From the NCBI GenBank assembly GCA_009911305.1, contig QXXC01000017.1, forward strand, positions 17,842 to 81,841: a stretch of 64,000 bases of DNA, written 5' to 3'. Under the pieces are notes generated by a model that saw only the letters and a program-made list of their open reading frames with translations, was not told where the DNA came from and made no database searches. Positions 52,375 through 60,647 of the stretch are shown here, piece after piece; within the stretch, counting starts at the first letter, position 1; each line of letters starts with the position of its first letter. This stretch comes from Clostridiaceae bacterium (GTDB lineage: Bacteria > Bacillota > Clostridia > Lachnospirales > Lachnospiraceae). The translations under genes were made by a program, and so were the position numbers.

Positions 52375-53184
52375 ATGGATTATCCAGACAGCAGAATCCC
52401 CAAAACCATACACTATTGCTGGTTTGGAGGGAGTCCGCTTCCTGAAATGGCAAAGAGATGTATTGCGAGTTGGAAGAAGTATTGCCCTGATTATAGGATC
52501 ATTGAGTGGAATGAAAAAAACTTTGATATAAATTATAACAATTATGTGCGGGAGGCTTATGAAGCAAAGAAATGGGCCTTTGTATCCGATGTGGCAAGAC
52601 TGTATGCATTAGTAACAATGGGCGGTATTTACATGGATACGGATGTTGAAGTAATTAAGCCGCTGGACAGTTTAAGACAATATGAGGCGGTGTCGGGATT
52701 CGAGTCTGAGACTCGAATCCCGACAGGCCTTATGGCCTGTCGGGAGGGACAGGAGCTGTTCTCAGAATTTCTCGGAGCTTACCGTGATCTTCATTTTAAA
52801 AAAGAGGACGGAAGCTTCGATTTAACGACCAATGTGAAGCGGATTACCGATAGCTGTTTAAAGTATGGGCTGAGCCTGGATAACAAAACGCAGACCATCA
52901 GGGGATTTACTCTGCTGCCATACGATTATCTTTGTCCTAAAAACTGTGAGACACTCGAAATGCATGTCACAGAGCATACGCTGTGTATACATCATTTCGA
53001 CGGCTCGTGGCTCACAGAAGAAGATAAATTCTGTATTGCTGTGAAAAGAAATATGCTGCGATTTTTTCCAGCACCGGTTTCCGGCTACGCAGCCAGATTT
53101 ATTTCGGTCATAAAATATCGGGGTCTGGCTGACGCAATCCTCCAATCTGCGCGATGGCTCAGGGAAAGGAAGCGTAGAACATAA
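52375..53184 (+). CDS. GT32-type glycosyltransferase (OCH1/capsular-type)
   Basis: The 269-residue protein starts with IPKTIHYCWFGGSPLPE, has DIARL-like FVSDVARLYAL and the DXD motif in GGIYMDTDVEVIKPL, and later NTG-like PTGLMACREG and HHFDGSW, all typical of GT32 sugar transferases. GGAGG precedes the ATG. Positions 52691-52744 within it hold two overlapping perfect inverted repeats. The next gene starts at its last base (TAATG). Confidence 0.9.
   Translation: MDYPDSRIPKTIHYCWFGGSPLPEMAKRCIASWKKYCPDYRIIEWNEKNFDINYNNYVREAYEAKKWAFVSDVARLYALVTMGGIYMDTDVEVIKPLDSLRQYEAVSGFESETRIPTGLMACREGQELFSEFLGAYRDLHFKKEDGSFDLTTNVKRITDSCLKYGLSLDNKTQTIRGFTLLPYDYLCPKNCETLEMHVTEHTLCIHHFDGSWLTEEDKFCIAVKRNMLRFFPAPVSGYAARFISVIKYRGLADAILQSARWLRERKRRT
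52691..52744 (+). repeat. Two overlapping, mutually exclusive perfect inverted repeats in a coding region
   Basis: TGTCGGGATTCGAGTC (52691-52706) pairs with GACTCGAATCCCGACA (52710-52725) across 3 bases. CCCGACAGGCC (52719-52729) pairs with GGCCTGTCGGG (52734-52744) across 4 bases. The two share CCCGACA, so only one can form at a time. Confidence 0.97.
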
Positions 53185-54155
53185 TGCGTATCAGTGTAAT
53201 TATTCCGGTGCACAATGCTTCTGACAGCATAAGAAGAAGCGCGGATAGCTTTTTGAAACAAAATTACAGGGATTTGGAATTGATTTTGATAGACGATCAT
53301 TCGGAGGATGGCTCCTTTGAGATTTTACAGGAGTTATCTGATTTGTACGAAGGGATTGTTATAACTGCTCAATCAGAAAACAGGGGAGTTTCCGCAGCAA
53401 GAAATAAGGGACTTTCACTTGCTACAGGAGAGATTATCGCATTTTGTGACGCCGATGATTTCACAGCGGATCATTCTCTTCAATATGTGGAAGCTTTTTT
53501 CCGAAAGTATACGGAGATTGATCTGTTAATAAGCGGGTTTAACAGGGTGGCCGGGGAGAAAATCATAAGGACGATTCATATAGGATGCAATAAAAAGAAA
53601 GTCTGGACGGCAGGCAGGGCCCTCCGTCATTCTCTGTATGATAAGAGAGTGATGGGGGCAGTCTGGAATAAATTTTTCAGGAAACGGCTCATTGGTACGA
53701 TGGTATTTGACGAAAGGCTGTCGTATACAGAGGATACATATTTTCTTGTAAAGCTGCTCTCACACCGCAGAACCGCCAGAGTATGCGTATGTCCTGAGCC
53801 TTTGTATAATTATAGCTTTAATCCGTCGAGCGCTACAAACTCAGCGGGCGGGTTATTCGGAAAAAAAGGCCGTCTGAAATATGATATCGCTATGGAATGT
53901 ATTCTGAGGCTTTGTACTCTTTCGAATGCTGAGAGAATGATCGTACGGCATGGACGGTTTTCTCTGGCGGCCGACGTGTTTGCAGGCATGGATATATCTC
54001 CATCTCAAAAAGCGGAGCTGCTAAAGATTATGAAGCAAAATTTGGGATATTACCTTGCCGTTATGCCATGGAATTTTAAGGCGGATGTGAGGCGGCTTTT
54101 AAATTTGCTGCGGAAAACAGAAATCACCTGGGGAAGGGACGGTCATACATTTTGA
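53184..54155 (+). CDS. Glycosyltransferase family 2
   Basis: The 323-residue GT-A protein begins MRISVIIPVHNASDSIRRSA and has IDDHSEDGSFEIL, ENRGVSAARNKGLSLATGE and FCDADDF as the metal-binding motif. The C-terminal half carries LSYTEDTYFLVKLLSH, a pattern common in capsule GT2 enzymes. It is coupled to the GT32-type gene by a one-base overlap and to the pyruvyl transferase gene by a four-base overlap. Sugar specificity is unknown. Confidence 0.92.
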   Translation: MRISVIIPVHNASDSIRRSADSFLKQNYRDLELILIDDHSEDGSFEILQELSDLYEGIVITAQSENRGVSAARNKGLSLATGEIIAFCDADDFTADHSLQYVEAFFRKYTEIDLLISGFNRVAGEKIIRTIHIGCNKKKVWTAGRALRHSLYDKRVMGAVWNKFFRKRLIGTMVFDERLSYTEDTYFLVKLLSHRRTARVCVCPEPLYNYSFNPSSATNSAGGLFGKKGRLKYDIAMECILRLCTLSNAERMIVRHGRFSLAADVFAGMDISPSQKAELLKIMKQNLGYYLAVMPWNFKADVRRLLNLLRKTEITWGRDGHTF

Positions 54156-55285
54156 AAACAGGGATCATTACGATTTTCGAGCAGTCTAACTATGGAAACC
54201 GCCTCCAGAACTATGCGGTATCAAAGCTTCTCCGGAAATATGGAAAGCCGGAAACGATAGTGATACAGTTTGAAAGAAGTATAAAGAAGAAAGTAAAGGA
54301 CTGGTTTTTGGATAATCATGGAATCGCATTCCGAAATAAAGTCCCATACCGTATCCCAGATGTAGCGATCGAGCGCCGCGTTCGTTTTGTACAGTTTACA
54401 GAGAGGAATATTCCTTTGCGGTACTTTATGTGTTCTTCTGTATCGGATCTGCAGAGGCTGCGGCAGGATTACGACTTTTTTGTGGCAGGAAGCGATCAGA
54501 TTTGGAATCCGCTTTTCTGGAATAATGATGGGGCAGAGAGACTGTTTAACCTCTATTTTCTTACATTTGCGCCTGCTGCCAGTCGGATCGCCCTGTCTGC
54601 CAGTATAGGGATTAACGCTGTGCCGCAGGAATGGAAAGAGAGATTTTCTGAGGAATGGAAAAAATTCAGGGCTATTTCCGTGAGGGAGGACAGGGGAGCT
54701 GAAATCATCAGGGAATGCTGCGGGAGGGATGCGCCTGTATTGCTCGATCCGACGCTGGCCCTGCCAAAGGAGGAATGGCGCCGGTTAGCCGACAGGGACG
54801 TAAAGCTTCCTAAATCATATGCCCTGACATGCTTTCTGGGAAACAAGACAGCGGCTTACAGGAGGATAATCGGCCGTCTCTTAAAAGCACAAGGTCTGGA
54901 CTGCGTGGAGTTAAACAACCCCGCATATCCGGAATATTACCGTCTGGGGCCGGACGGTTTTCTGGCGGCTGTAGAAGGGGCGGATATCATTTTTACAGAC
55001 AGTTTTCATGCGGTTGTATTTTCCATTATTTTTGAAAAGCCGTTTGCCGCTTTTGACAGGGTAGAAAGCGGGATGTGCGCCATGAATTCCAGAATGGAGA
55101 CACTGTTTGGAAAACTGGGGCTTAGGGACAGAATATACAGCGGGGAATCGTGTATGGATATTGATGTGGGGGAGCTGCTTTCGCGTGATTATAATCAGGT
55201 AAAACGCCGCCTTAAGGAGGGGCGGAAAGCGATGCAGAGCTATCTTGAAGATGTATTTATAACGGAGGCAAAGGATGGGACGTAG
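54152..55285 (+). CDS. Polysaccharide pyruvyl transferase family protein
   Basis: The 377-residue protein has TIFEQSNYGNRLQNYA near the N-terminus, FVAGSDQIWNPLFW, LDPTLALPKEEW and FTDSFHAVVFSIIFEKPF, the standard PS_pyruv_trans landmarks. Such enzymes add a pyruvate ketal to a sugar from PEP, adding negative charge. Members next to a ferredoxin-type reductase-like protein (here at 59404) are common in polysaccharide loci. The start is TTG at 54152, overlapping the preceding stop, with GGAAGGGACGG upstream. Confidence 0.9.
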   Translation: MKTGIITIFEQSNYGNRLQNYAVSKLLRKYGKPETIVIQFERSIKKKVKDWFLDNHGIAFRNKVPYRIPDVAIERRVRFVQFTERNIPLRYFMCSSVSDLQRLRQDYDFFVAGSDQIWNPLFWNNDGAERLFNLYFLTFAPAASRIALSASIGINAVPQEWKERFSEEWKKFRAISVREDRGAEIIRECCGRDAPVLLDPTLALPKEEWRRLADRDVKLPKSYALTCFLGNKTAAYRRIIGRLLKAQGLDCVELNNPAYPEYYRLGPDGFLAAVEGADIIFTDSFHAVVFSIIFEKPFAAFDRVESGMCAMNSRMETLFGKLGLRDRIYSGESCMDIDVGELLSRDYNQVKRRLKEGRKAMQSYLEDVFITEAKDGT

Positions 55286-56873
55286 TGGAGAATCCCTGCC
55301 GGAAAGGGAACGCTTACAAAGGCGAACATGCCGATCGCCCGAGGAAATTGGAAGCAGGCAACGCATTTATGGGGCGGCTATGTCCTATACAGTGATTTTT
55401 GTACAGTTTCTGACAGGACTTTTTTATACGCCGATTATTCTCAAAACATTGGGACAGAGTGAATACGGCATTTATTCCCTGTCTGTTTCCTGCATAAGCT
55501 TTCTGACGATTTTTGATGGCGGGATGAACGCGGCGTTTGTCAGGTTTTATGTCCAGACAAAAGAAAATGAGAGCAGGAAAATACCAGCACTGAACGGGAT
55601 GTTCCTGAAAATATTCGCCGCATTGTCTGTGCTTGCCATGATTGCGGGGCTGCTTTTCAGTGTATTTGCGCAAAAGATATTCGGGAGCAATATCAGGCCG
55701 GACGAGTATCCGATATTGCAGAGGTGTTTGTATCTTTTAACAGCAGACGCCGTGATTATGGTTATAAATACGGTATTTACATCGCTCATTACAGCAAATG
55801 AGGAGTTTGTTTTTGGCAAAGTGGTAAATCTGTTTTCTGCTGTTTTGACGCCGGCCCTGACGGTTCCGATGCTGCTTAACGGGCATGGAGCGGTTGTAGT
55901 TATGCTTATCAGGCTTTTGGTGGCCGGACTTACATTTTTATTTAACGGCATTTTCTGTATAAAGGCGCTAAAGGTTCAGTTTGATCTGCGAAAAGGGGAT
56001 GGGATTTTACTCAAAAACGTCCTTCTGTTTGCCGGAGCGATCGCCGCACAGGCTGTGATGGATCAACTGAACTGGCAGATTGACAAATGGATCCTGGGCA
56101 GAGTGAGAGGCACAGGGGAAATTTCCGTTTATTCGGTCGGGAGCAGCTTAAACCAGTATTACATTATCCTCGCCGGCGCATTATCCGGCGTTTTTATCGC
56201 TAAGATCAACCGGCTGGCCGCGCAGGGCAATATGGCGGAGCTCAACCGTCTGTTTCAGAGAACCTCGAGGATTCTGGCCTTTTTTGTATTCTGGATCATG
56301 ACGTCGTATATCTTTTTTGGAAAAAGTTTTATCCGCTGCTGGGCCGGGGCGGAGTATGGGGATTCCTATTATGTGGGCCTGCTGATTATGCTGCCGGTCA
56401 CGGCATCCCTGACACAGGGGCTCGGGCAGGATATTGCCAGGGCAAAGAACCGGCATAAGCTTCAAATTATTATAAATCTGATCGTCTGCTCCTTAAATAT
56501 GCTGATCAGTATCCCTCTGGCTTCCCTGTTCGGGGCGGTGGGGAGCGCATTCGGGACCTTTGTGGCGGAAATTTTGATCTGTATTGTCATCCAGGCATTT
56601 TATTATCAAAAGATCGTCGGCCTGGATATGAGGGCCTATTTTGTGGAAATGCTGCGGATTATGAAAGGGCTGGCGATTCCTGTATTGTTCGGGGGATTCC
56701 TTTTTAAAACAGGATGTGTGAGGGCGCATTACGCCTTTATTGTTATGTTCGGCCTCCTGTATACAGGGATTTATGGAATCTCGATGTGGCTCCTGGCTGT
56801 GAATGAAGGCGAGAAAGCGTGGATCCGCGGGGCGGTTTCGGGGCTTTTCAGGAAAACAGGGGATGGGAGGTGA
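55275..56873 (+). CDS. Wzx-type polysaccharide flippase
   Basis: The 532-residue membrane protein has about 14 helices and the MOP/PST exporter pattern: IYGAAMSYTVIFVQFLTGLFYTP split over the first helix, LGQSEYGIYSLSVS, VQFDLRKGDGILLKNV and MDQLNWQIDKWILGR. It would move the lipid-linked repeat unit to the outer face for the EpsG-type polymerase. It overlaps the pyruvyl transferase gene by 11 bases. With the initiating transferase and polymerase it makes this a Wzx/Wzy-dependent locus. Confidence 0.93.
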   Translation: MGRSGESLPERERLQRRTCRSPEEIGSRQRIYGAAMSYTVIFVQFLTGLFYTPIILKTLGQSEYGIYSLSVSCISFLTIFDGGMNAAFVRFYVQTKENESRKIPALNGMFLKIFAALSVLAMIAGLLFSVFAQKIFGSNIRPDEYPILQRCLYLLTADAVIMVINTVFTSLITANEEFVFGKVVNLFSAVLTPALTVPMLLNGHGAVVVMLIRLLVAGLTFLFNGIFCIKALKVQFDLRKGDGILLKNVLLFAGAIAAQAVMDQLNWQIDKWILGRVRGTGEISVYSVGSSLNQYYIILAGALSGVFIAKINRLAAQGNMAELNRLFQRTSRILAFFVFWIMTSYIFFGKSFIRCWAGAEYGDSYYVGLLIMLPVTASLTQGLGQDIARAKNRHKLQIIINLIVCSLNMLISIPLASLFGAVGSAFGTFVAEILICIVIQAFYYQKIVGLDMRAYFVEMLRIMKGLAIPVLFGGFLFKTGCVRAHYAFIVMFGLLYTGIYGISMWLLAVNEGEKAWIRGAVSGLFRKTGDGR

Positions 56874-56879
56874 ACCTGT

Positions 56880-57791
56880 ATGTTTGGAAGAAAAAGCGGG
56901 ACGTATCTGGCGTGGAAGAAGCTGGGGCAGTATTACGCGGCCCTGCCGGATCAGGCCGAGGTGGCCAATCTGGGCAGCAGCGTTTCCAAAGCAGACTTTG
57001 ATTTTTCACTTTGGGATACAGAAGGCGTTTGCCTTGCCGGCGAGCCACAGACGCTTTATTATGACGAGCAGATGCTCCGGCAGTTTTCAGAAAAAATAAG
57101 GAAAGGCGCGAATATATATATATGCCTTTTTTTCTTTAGCTTTTTGGTGGAGTTTTATGAAGCGGACAGGGCGAATTATAAATATTACTTTTTTCTGGAC
57201 AGGAACCGGATCCAGGGATATCACAGGGGAAAAGAATTATTGTTAAAAAACTTTCCCTGCCTTCTTGATGCTTCACTGGCAAAGGAAGAGATTAGGACAT
57301 TTTTAAAGTCATGTTTGGACATGTTCGGAAAAAGAAAAAAACTGACAGGAGAGACTGAAACGATACCAGCCAGGGAAGCGGACAGGGAAGCTGCAAAACG
57401 TTGGATCTGTCTCTGGAACAGGGAATTTGGCTGGGATGCGGATCCAAAACTGACAGAAGAGCAGATGCGGACAGCCGACAGGGTATTTGAAATCGTGGAA
57501 CGCCTGGTCGAATACTGCCGGGAAAAGGGATTTAAGCCCGTTATAGTTTTGGCGCCTGTCAGCAGACATATGAAAGAACTTCTGCCGCATGAGACAATAC
57601 AGACATGCTTTTGGCAATACATAGAGCGTCTGACGGACCAGGGATGTGAGATGGCAGACCTTTATCACTCCGGCTTATTCCCGGATGAAACATATTTCGA
57701 GGACGCTCTGAAGCTGAGCGGGAAGGGAAAACGGGTTTTTAATGAATACCTGGGAAAAGGAGAAGGCAGGCAATGTACCGATATACACTGA
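56880..57791 (+). CDS. SGNH-hydrolase-like protein of the polysaccharide locus
   Basis: The 303-residue protein resembles SGNH/GDSL enzymes: VANLGSSVSKADFDFS (residues 29-44) gives a possible block I with the nucleophilic Ser, PVIVLAPVSRHMKE a block III-like strand, and YFEDALKLSGKGKRVFNEYL a late Asp-x-x-Lys segment where a catalytic Asp-x-x-His would be expected. That replacement makes activity doubtful or of another type. No signal peptide is seen, so it should act in the cytosol, perhaps on lipid-linked sugar or on acyl carriers. Its end overlaps the next gene by 19 bases. Confidence 0.55.
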   Translation: MFGRKSGTYLAWKKLGQYYAALPDQAEVANLGSSVSKADFDFSLWDTEGVCLAGEPQTLYYDEQMLRQFSEKIRKGANIYICLFFFSFLVEFYEADRANYKYYFFLDRNRIQGYHRGKELLLKNFPCLLDASLAKEEIRTFLKSCLDMFGKRKKLTGETETIPAREADREAAKRWICLWNREFGWDADPKLTEEQMRTADRVFEIVERLVEYCREKGFKPVIVLAPVSRHMKELLPHETIQTCFWQYIERLTDQGCEMADLYHSGLFPDETYFEDALKLSGKGKRVFNEYLGKGEGRQCTDIH

Positions 57792-58711
57792 ATAATGGAG
57801 TGGAGCTGCCGTGGATCGCCTTCGGGACAGGCGTTGTGTGGAAGTACAGCAGAAATCCGTACCTGTTTCTGAAATGGCTGGCACGCCGCGCCTTATCTTC
57901 CGTCAGGAATGTACGCATGGACAGGGAGCTGAAGGGGAACCTGTGCATGGACCGCATTCTGAGGGAGGCGTACGCAAGCGGGTACCGCATGTTTGATACA
58001 GGACGGATCTACGGATATTCGGAGAAAAAACTCGGGAAACTCCGCACCAGAGGTATTAGAGGGGATTTCTGCGTTATTACAAAATGTTCCGGGATGGACT
58101 TGGCGCGGAAGGGGACGCCGGATACGGTGAAGGGAAATCTGGACTTGTCTTTGAGCTATTTAAAGAGTAATTATGTGGATGTTTATCTGCTGCATTGGCC
58201 GGAAGGGGACTGGATCGAGTCGTACAGGCAGATAGCAGCCCTCTGTAAAGAAGGGCATATAAAGTCATATGGATGTTGCAATACCAGCCTCAGCCATCTG
58301 GCCCGTATAGAAGAGAAGGAGCTTCCGCTGCCAATAGTGATACAAACCGAGATCCACCCATTAAATGGGAATCTTACCCTGCGGGCGTACTGCAGGGAAC
58401 ATGGGATCCAGCTTATGGCGCACACGCCAACCGGCCGCATGAGCAGGGAAATCAGGGAATGCCCTGTTTTGCAGGGGCTGTCTGAAAAATATCACAAATC
58501 AATTGCGCAAATCATAGTAAGATGGCATTTCCAAAATGGGATCATCCCGGTGGTCAGCAGCTTCCGGACACCGCATATGCGGGAAAACCTGGATATTTTT
58601 GATTTTGGGCTGTCGCAGGGCGAAATGGAGGAGATTGACGGGCTGGATCAAGGGCTGCGGTATCTGAACACAGAAGGAATTGATGATCCGAATTACATCT
58701 ATAACCTGTGA
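57773..58711 (+). CDS. Aldo/keto reductase
   Basis: The 312-residue TIM-barrel protein has the AKR landmarks: GVELPWIAFGTGV, the catalytic-type Asp-Tyr region FDTGRIYGYSEKKLG, TKCSGMD, YVDVYLLHWPEG with the histidine, SYGCCNTSLSHL and IVRWHFQNGIIPV. The usual order is kept; an insert of about 40 residues follows the first strand. It may reduce a keto sugar or aldehyde precursor of the polymer. GGAGAAGG precedes the ATG. Confidence 0.88.
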   Translation: MYRYTLNNGVELPWIAFGTGVVWKYSRNPYLFLKWLARRALSSVRNVRMDRELKGNLCMDRILREAYASGYRMFDTGRIYGYSEKKLGKLRTRGIRGDFCVITKCSGMDLARKGTPDTVKGNLDLSLSYLKSNYVDVYLLHWPEGDWIESYRQIAALCKEGHIKSYGCCNTSLSHLARIEEKELPLPIVIQTEIHPLNGNLTLRAYCREHGIQLMAHTPTGRMSREIRECPVLQGLSEKYHKSIAQIIVRWHFQNGIIPVVSSFRTPHMRENLDIFDFGLSQGEMEEIDGLDQGLRYLNTEGIDDPNYIYNL

Positions 58712-58743
58712 CAGGGAAAAAGCCGGTGAAAGGAGTGCTTCAC

Positions 58744-59403
58744 ATGTCTGCAAAAAGCAGGGTTTCCAGGATGAAACGCCTGACAAAAATCAATGTATTC
58801 CAGTTTATTAAATATAACTTTTTCTGCAGGAAGGTAAAGAGGGACAGGGGATGCTACCTGATCCCATACCGCGGCGCTGTCATTGAGCTGCAGAAGGGCT
58901 CTATGCTGGAGCTGCACGCAAACCTGGCCGTAAACGCGGAAAAGATGCGCGGCTCCAAAGCAGAAGCGTACCTGCTCCTACGGGAAGGGGCGCGCCTTAC
59001 AGTTGACGGGGATGTGCGATTGACATACCATTCCGTGATCGAGGTGCATAAGTATGCGAGGATGTCCCTTGGGAGGTGTTATATCAATATCGGGGCCGTC
59101 CTGATCGCGGGGCATGAGATGCGGATCGGGGACGGGGTGCTGATCTCCCGGAATGTCTATATCTACGACTCGGATCACCACAGGCTGTATGACAGCAACG
59201 GGAAGCAGACCAATCCGCCCTGCGCCCTGTCAGTCGGCAGCCATGTGTGGATTGGGATCAAGGCGACGCTCCTGCGCGGGACAAAGGTAGGGGACGGCGC
59301 TGTCATAGCGGCGGGCAGCGTGGTCATGGGAAAGGTAAAAGGTGGCACAATGGCAATGGGGTACCCGGCGCGGAGCTATTCGGAGGTTAAATGGGAAGAG
59401 TAA
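58744..59403 (+). CDS. Hexapeptide-repeat O-acetyltransferase
   Basis: The 219-residue protein ends in a left-handed beta-helix with IGDGVLISRNVYIYDSDHH (the catalytic-type histidine), VGSHVWIGIKATLLRGTKVGDGAVIAAGSVV and GYPARSY, the maltose/galactoside acetyltransferase pattern. It probably acetylates a sugar of the repeat unit. The ATG at 58744 has AAAGGAG 7 bases upstream; a GTG at 58708 is in frame but less likely. The next gene begins at the very next base after its stop. Confidence 0.9.
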   Translation: MSAKSRVSRMKRLTKINVFQFIKYNFFCRKVKRDRGCYLIPYRGAVIELQKGSMLELHANLAVNAEKMRGSKAEAYLLLREGARLTVDGDVRLTYHSVIEVHKYARMSLGRCYINIGAVLIAGHEMRIGDGVLISRNVYIYDSDHHRLYDSNGKQTNPPCALSVGSHVWIGIKATLLRGTKVGDGAVIAAGSVVMGKVKGGTMAMGYPARSYSEVKWEE

Positions 59404-60621
59404 ATGATTGATACAATAAAAAAACAGGACTGCACAGGCTGCAAAATGTGTGCCGACGCCTGCACGGTCGGCGCAATTTCATACAGGACAGACGGCGAGG
59501 GGTTCTGGTACCCGCAGACAGACGATAAGGCGTGTATACGCTGCGGGCGGTGTGTGAAGCTGTGCCCGTCCCTTGGGCTTTCCGGGAAGGAAAACAGGGA
59601 CGGGCCCGCGCCGGCTGTCTTTGCGGCATGGAATAAGGACGCGGATGTCCGTGCCAGGAGCACATCCGGCGGGATTTATTATGCCCTGGCTGAAACCATG
59701 CTGGAGCAGGGGGGCTGTCTGGCCGGCTGTGCGTACAGCGGGGATCTTAAAGGCGCTTACCATATGATTGGGGAAAGCCGGGAGGATCTGGAACGGATCA
59801 TGGGCTCTAAGTATTTCCAGAGTGATACGGCAGGCATCTATAAGGCGGTGCATAAAGAGCTGCTGGATGGAAGGCGCATCCTGTTCTGCGGCGCGCCGTG
59901 CCAGTCGGCGGCATTAAAAAGCTATCTCGGCAGGGAATATGACGGCCTGGTTACCGTTGATTTTATCTGCCGGGGCATCAATTCGCCAAAGGCGTACAAA
60001 AGATACCTGGAGGGCTGTGAAAAGAAGTACCGTTCAGGGGTCAGCCGGGTGCATTTTAAAAATAAGAAGGACGGCTGGACAAGCCTGGGGACATACATCC
60101 TCTTTGAAAACGGGCGGGAATACCACCGGAACCGGGTGAACGATCCGTGGGTCAACGGCTTTGTGCGGGGGAACCTGTTCATGCGCCCCTGCTGCTCTGC
60201 CTGCAGATACAAAGGGCTGCCTCGCGCCAGCGATCTTTCCATCGGCGATTTCTGGGGGCTCAAAGGTTCACCGGAGGACATGTTCCAGGGGATTTCGCTG
60301 GTGATGGCCAATACGGAAAAGGGGGCGGCGTATTTAGAAAAGGCGGGAGGGAAGCTCCAGGTACAGAAACGTTCCTTTGAGGAGGCCCTGGCGGGCAATC
60401 TCTGTATTCTCAACCCCGCGCCGCAGGGAGAGCGGCGGGCCGAATTTTTCCGGCGGGTTGACACAGAGGATTTTGAGCCGCTTGTGTGGGAGCTTTTAGG
60501 GGAGACAGGAATGAAAACCAGGCTTAAGCTCATAAAGTACAGGCTTGCGCTGTGGAAACAAGCGATTGAAAGACTCGCCGTAAGGCGGATGCAAAGGGGC
60601 ACCCGCGGGAGGCAGCCGTAA
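59404..60621 (+). CDS. Coenzyme F420 hydrogenase beta-subunit-like iron-sulfur protein
   Basis: The 405-residue protein starts with two 4Fe-4S ferredoxin motifs (Cys10/13/16/20 and Cys44/47/50/54), then FrhB-type domains with STSGGIYYALAETMLEQGG, GSKYFQSDT, CGAPCQSAALKSYL and LSIGDFWG. FrhB-like proteins in polysaccharide loci are often found with pyruvyl transferases, as here, and their electron donor is presumed to be reduced ferredoxin or flavin. No F420 system is expected in this organism. The reaction is unknown. Confidence 0.85.
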   Translation: MIDTIKKQDCTGCKMCADACTVGAISYRTDGEGFWYPQTDDKACIRCGRCVKLCPSLGLSGKENRDGPAPAVFAAWNKDADVRARSTSGGIYYALAETMLEQGGCLAGCAYSGDLKGAYHMIGESREDLERIMGSKYFQSDTAGIYKAVHKELLDGRRILFCGAPCQSAALKSYLGREYDGLVTVDFICRGINSPKAYKRYLEGCEKKYRSGVSRVHFKNKKDGWTSLGTYILFENGREYHRNRVNDPWVNGFVRGNLFMRPCCSACRYKGLPRASDLSIGDFWGLKGSPEDMFQGISLVMANTEKGAAYLEKAGGKLQVQKRSFEEALAGNLCILNPAPQGERRAEFFRRVDTEDFEPLVWELLGETGMKTRLKLIKYRLALWKQAIERLAVRRMQRGTRGRQP

Positions 60622-60647
60622 GCGGATGGGACAGGAGGAAGAGAACC

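Noticed and set aside
52691..52744. Invertible recombinase site inside the GT32-type gene
   Set aside because: The repeats are only 3-4 bases apart, so inversion would change almost nothing; an RNA-level role fits better.
57110..57123. TA dinucleotide run in the SGNH-like gene as a phase-variable repeat
   Set aside because: Only about five to six TA units, too short to expect frequent slippage.
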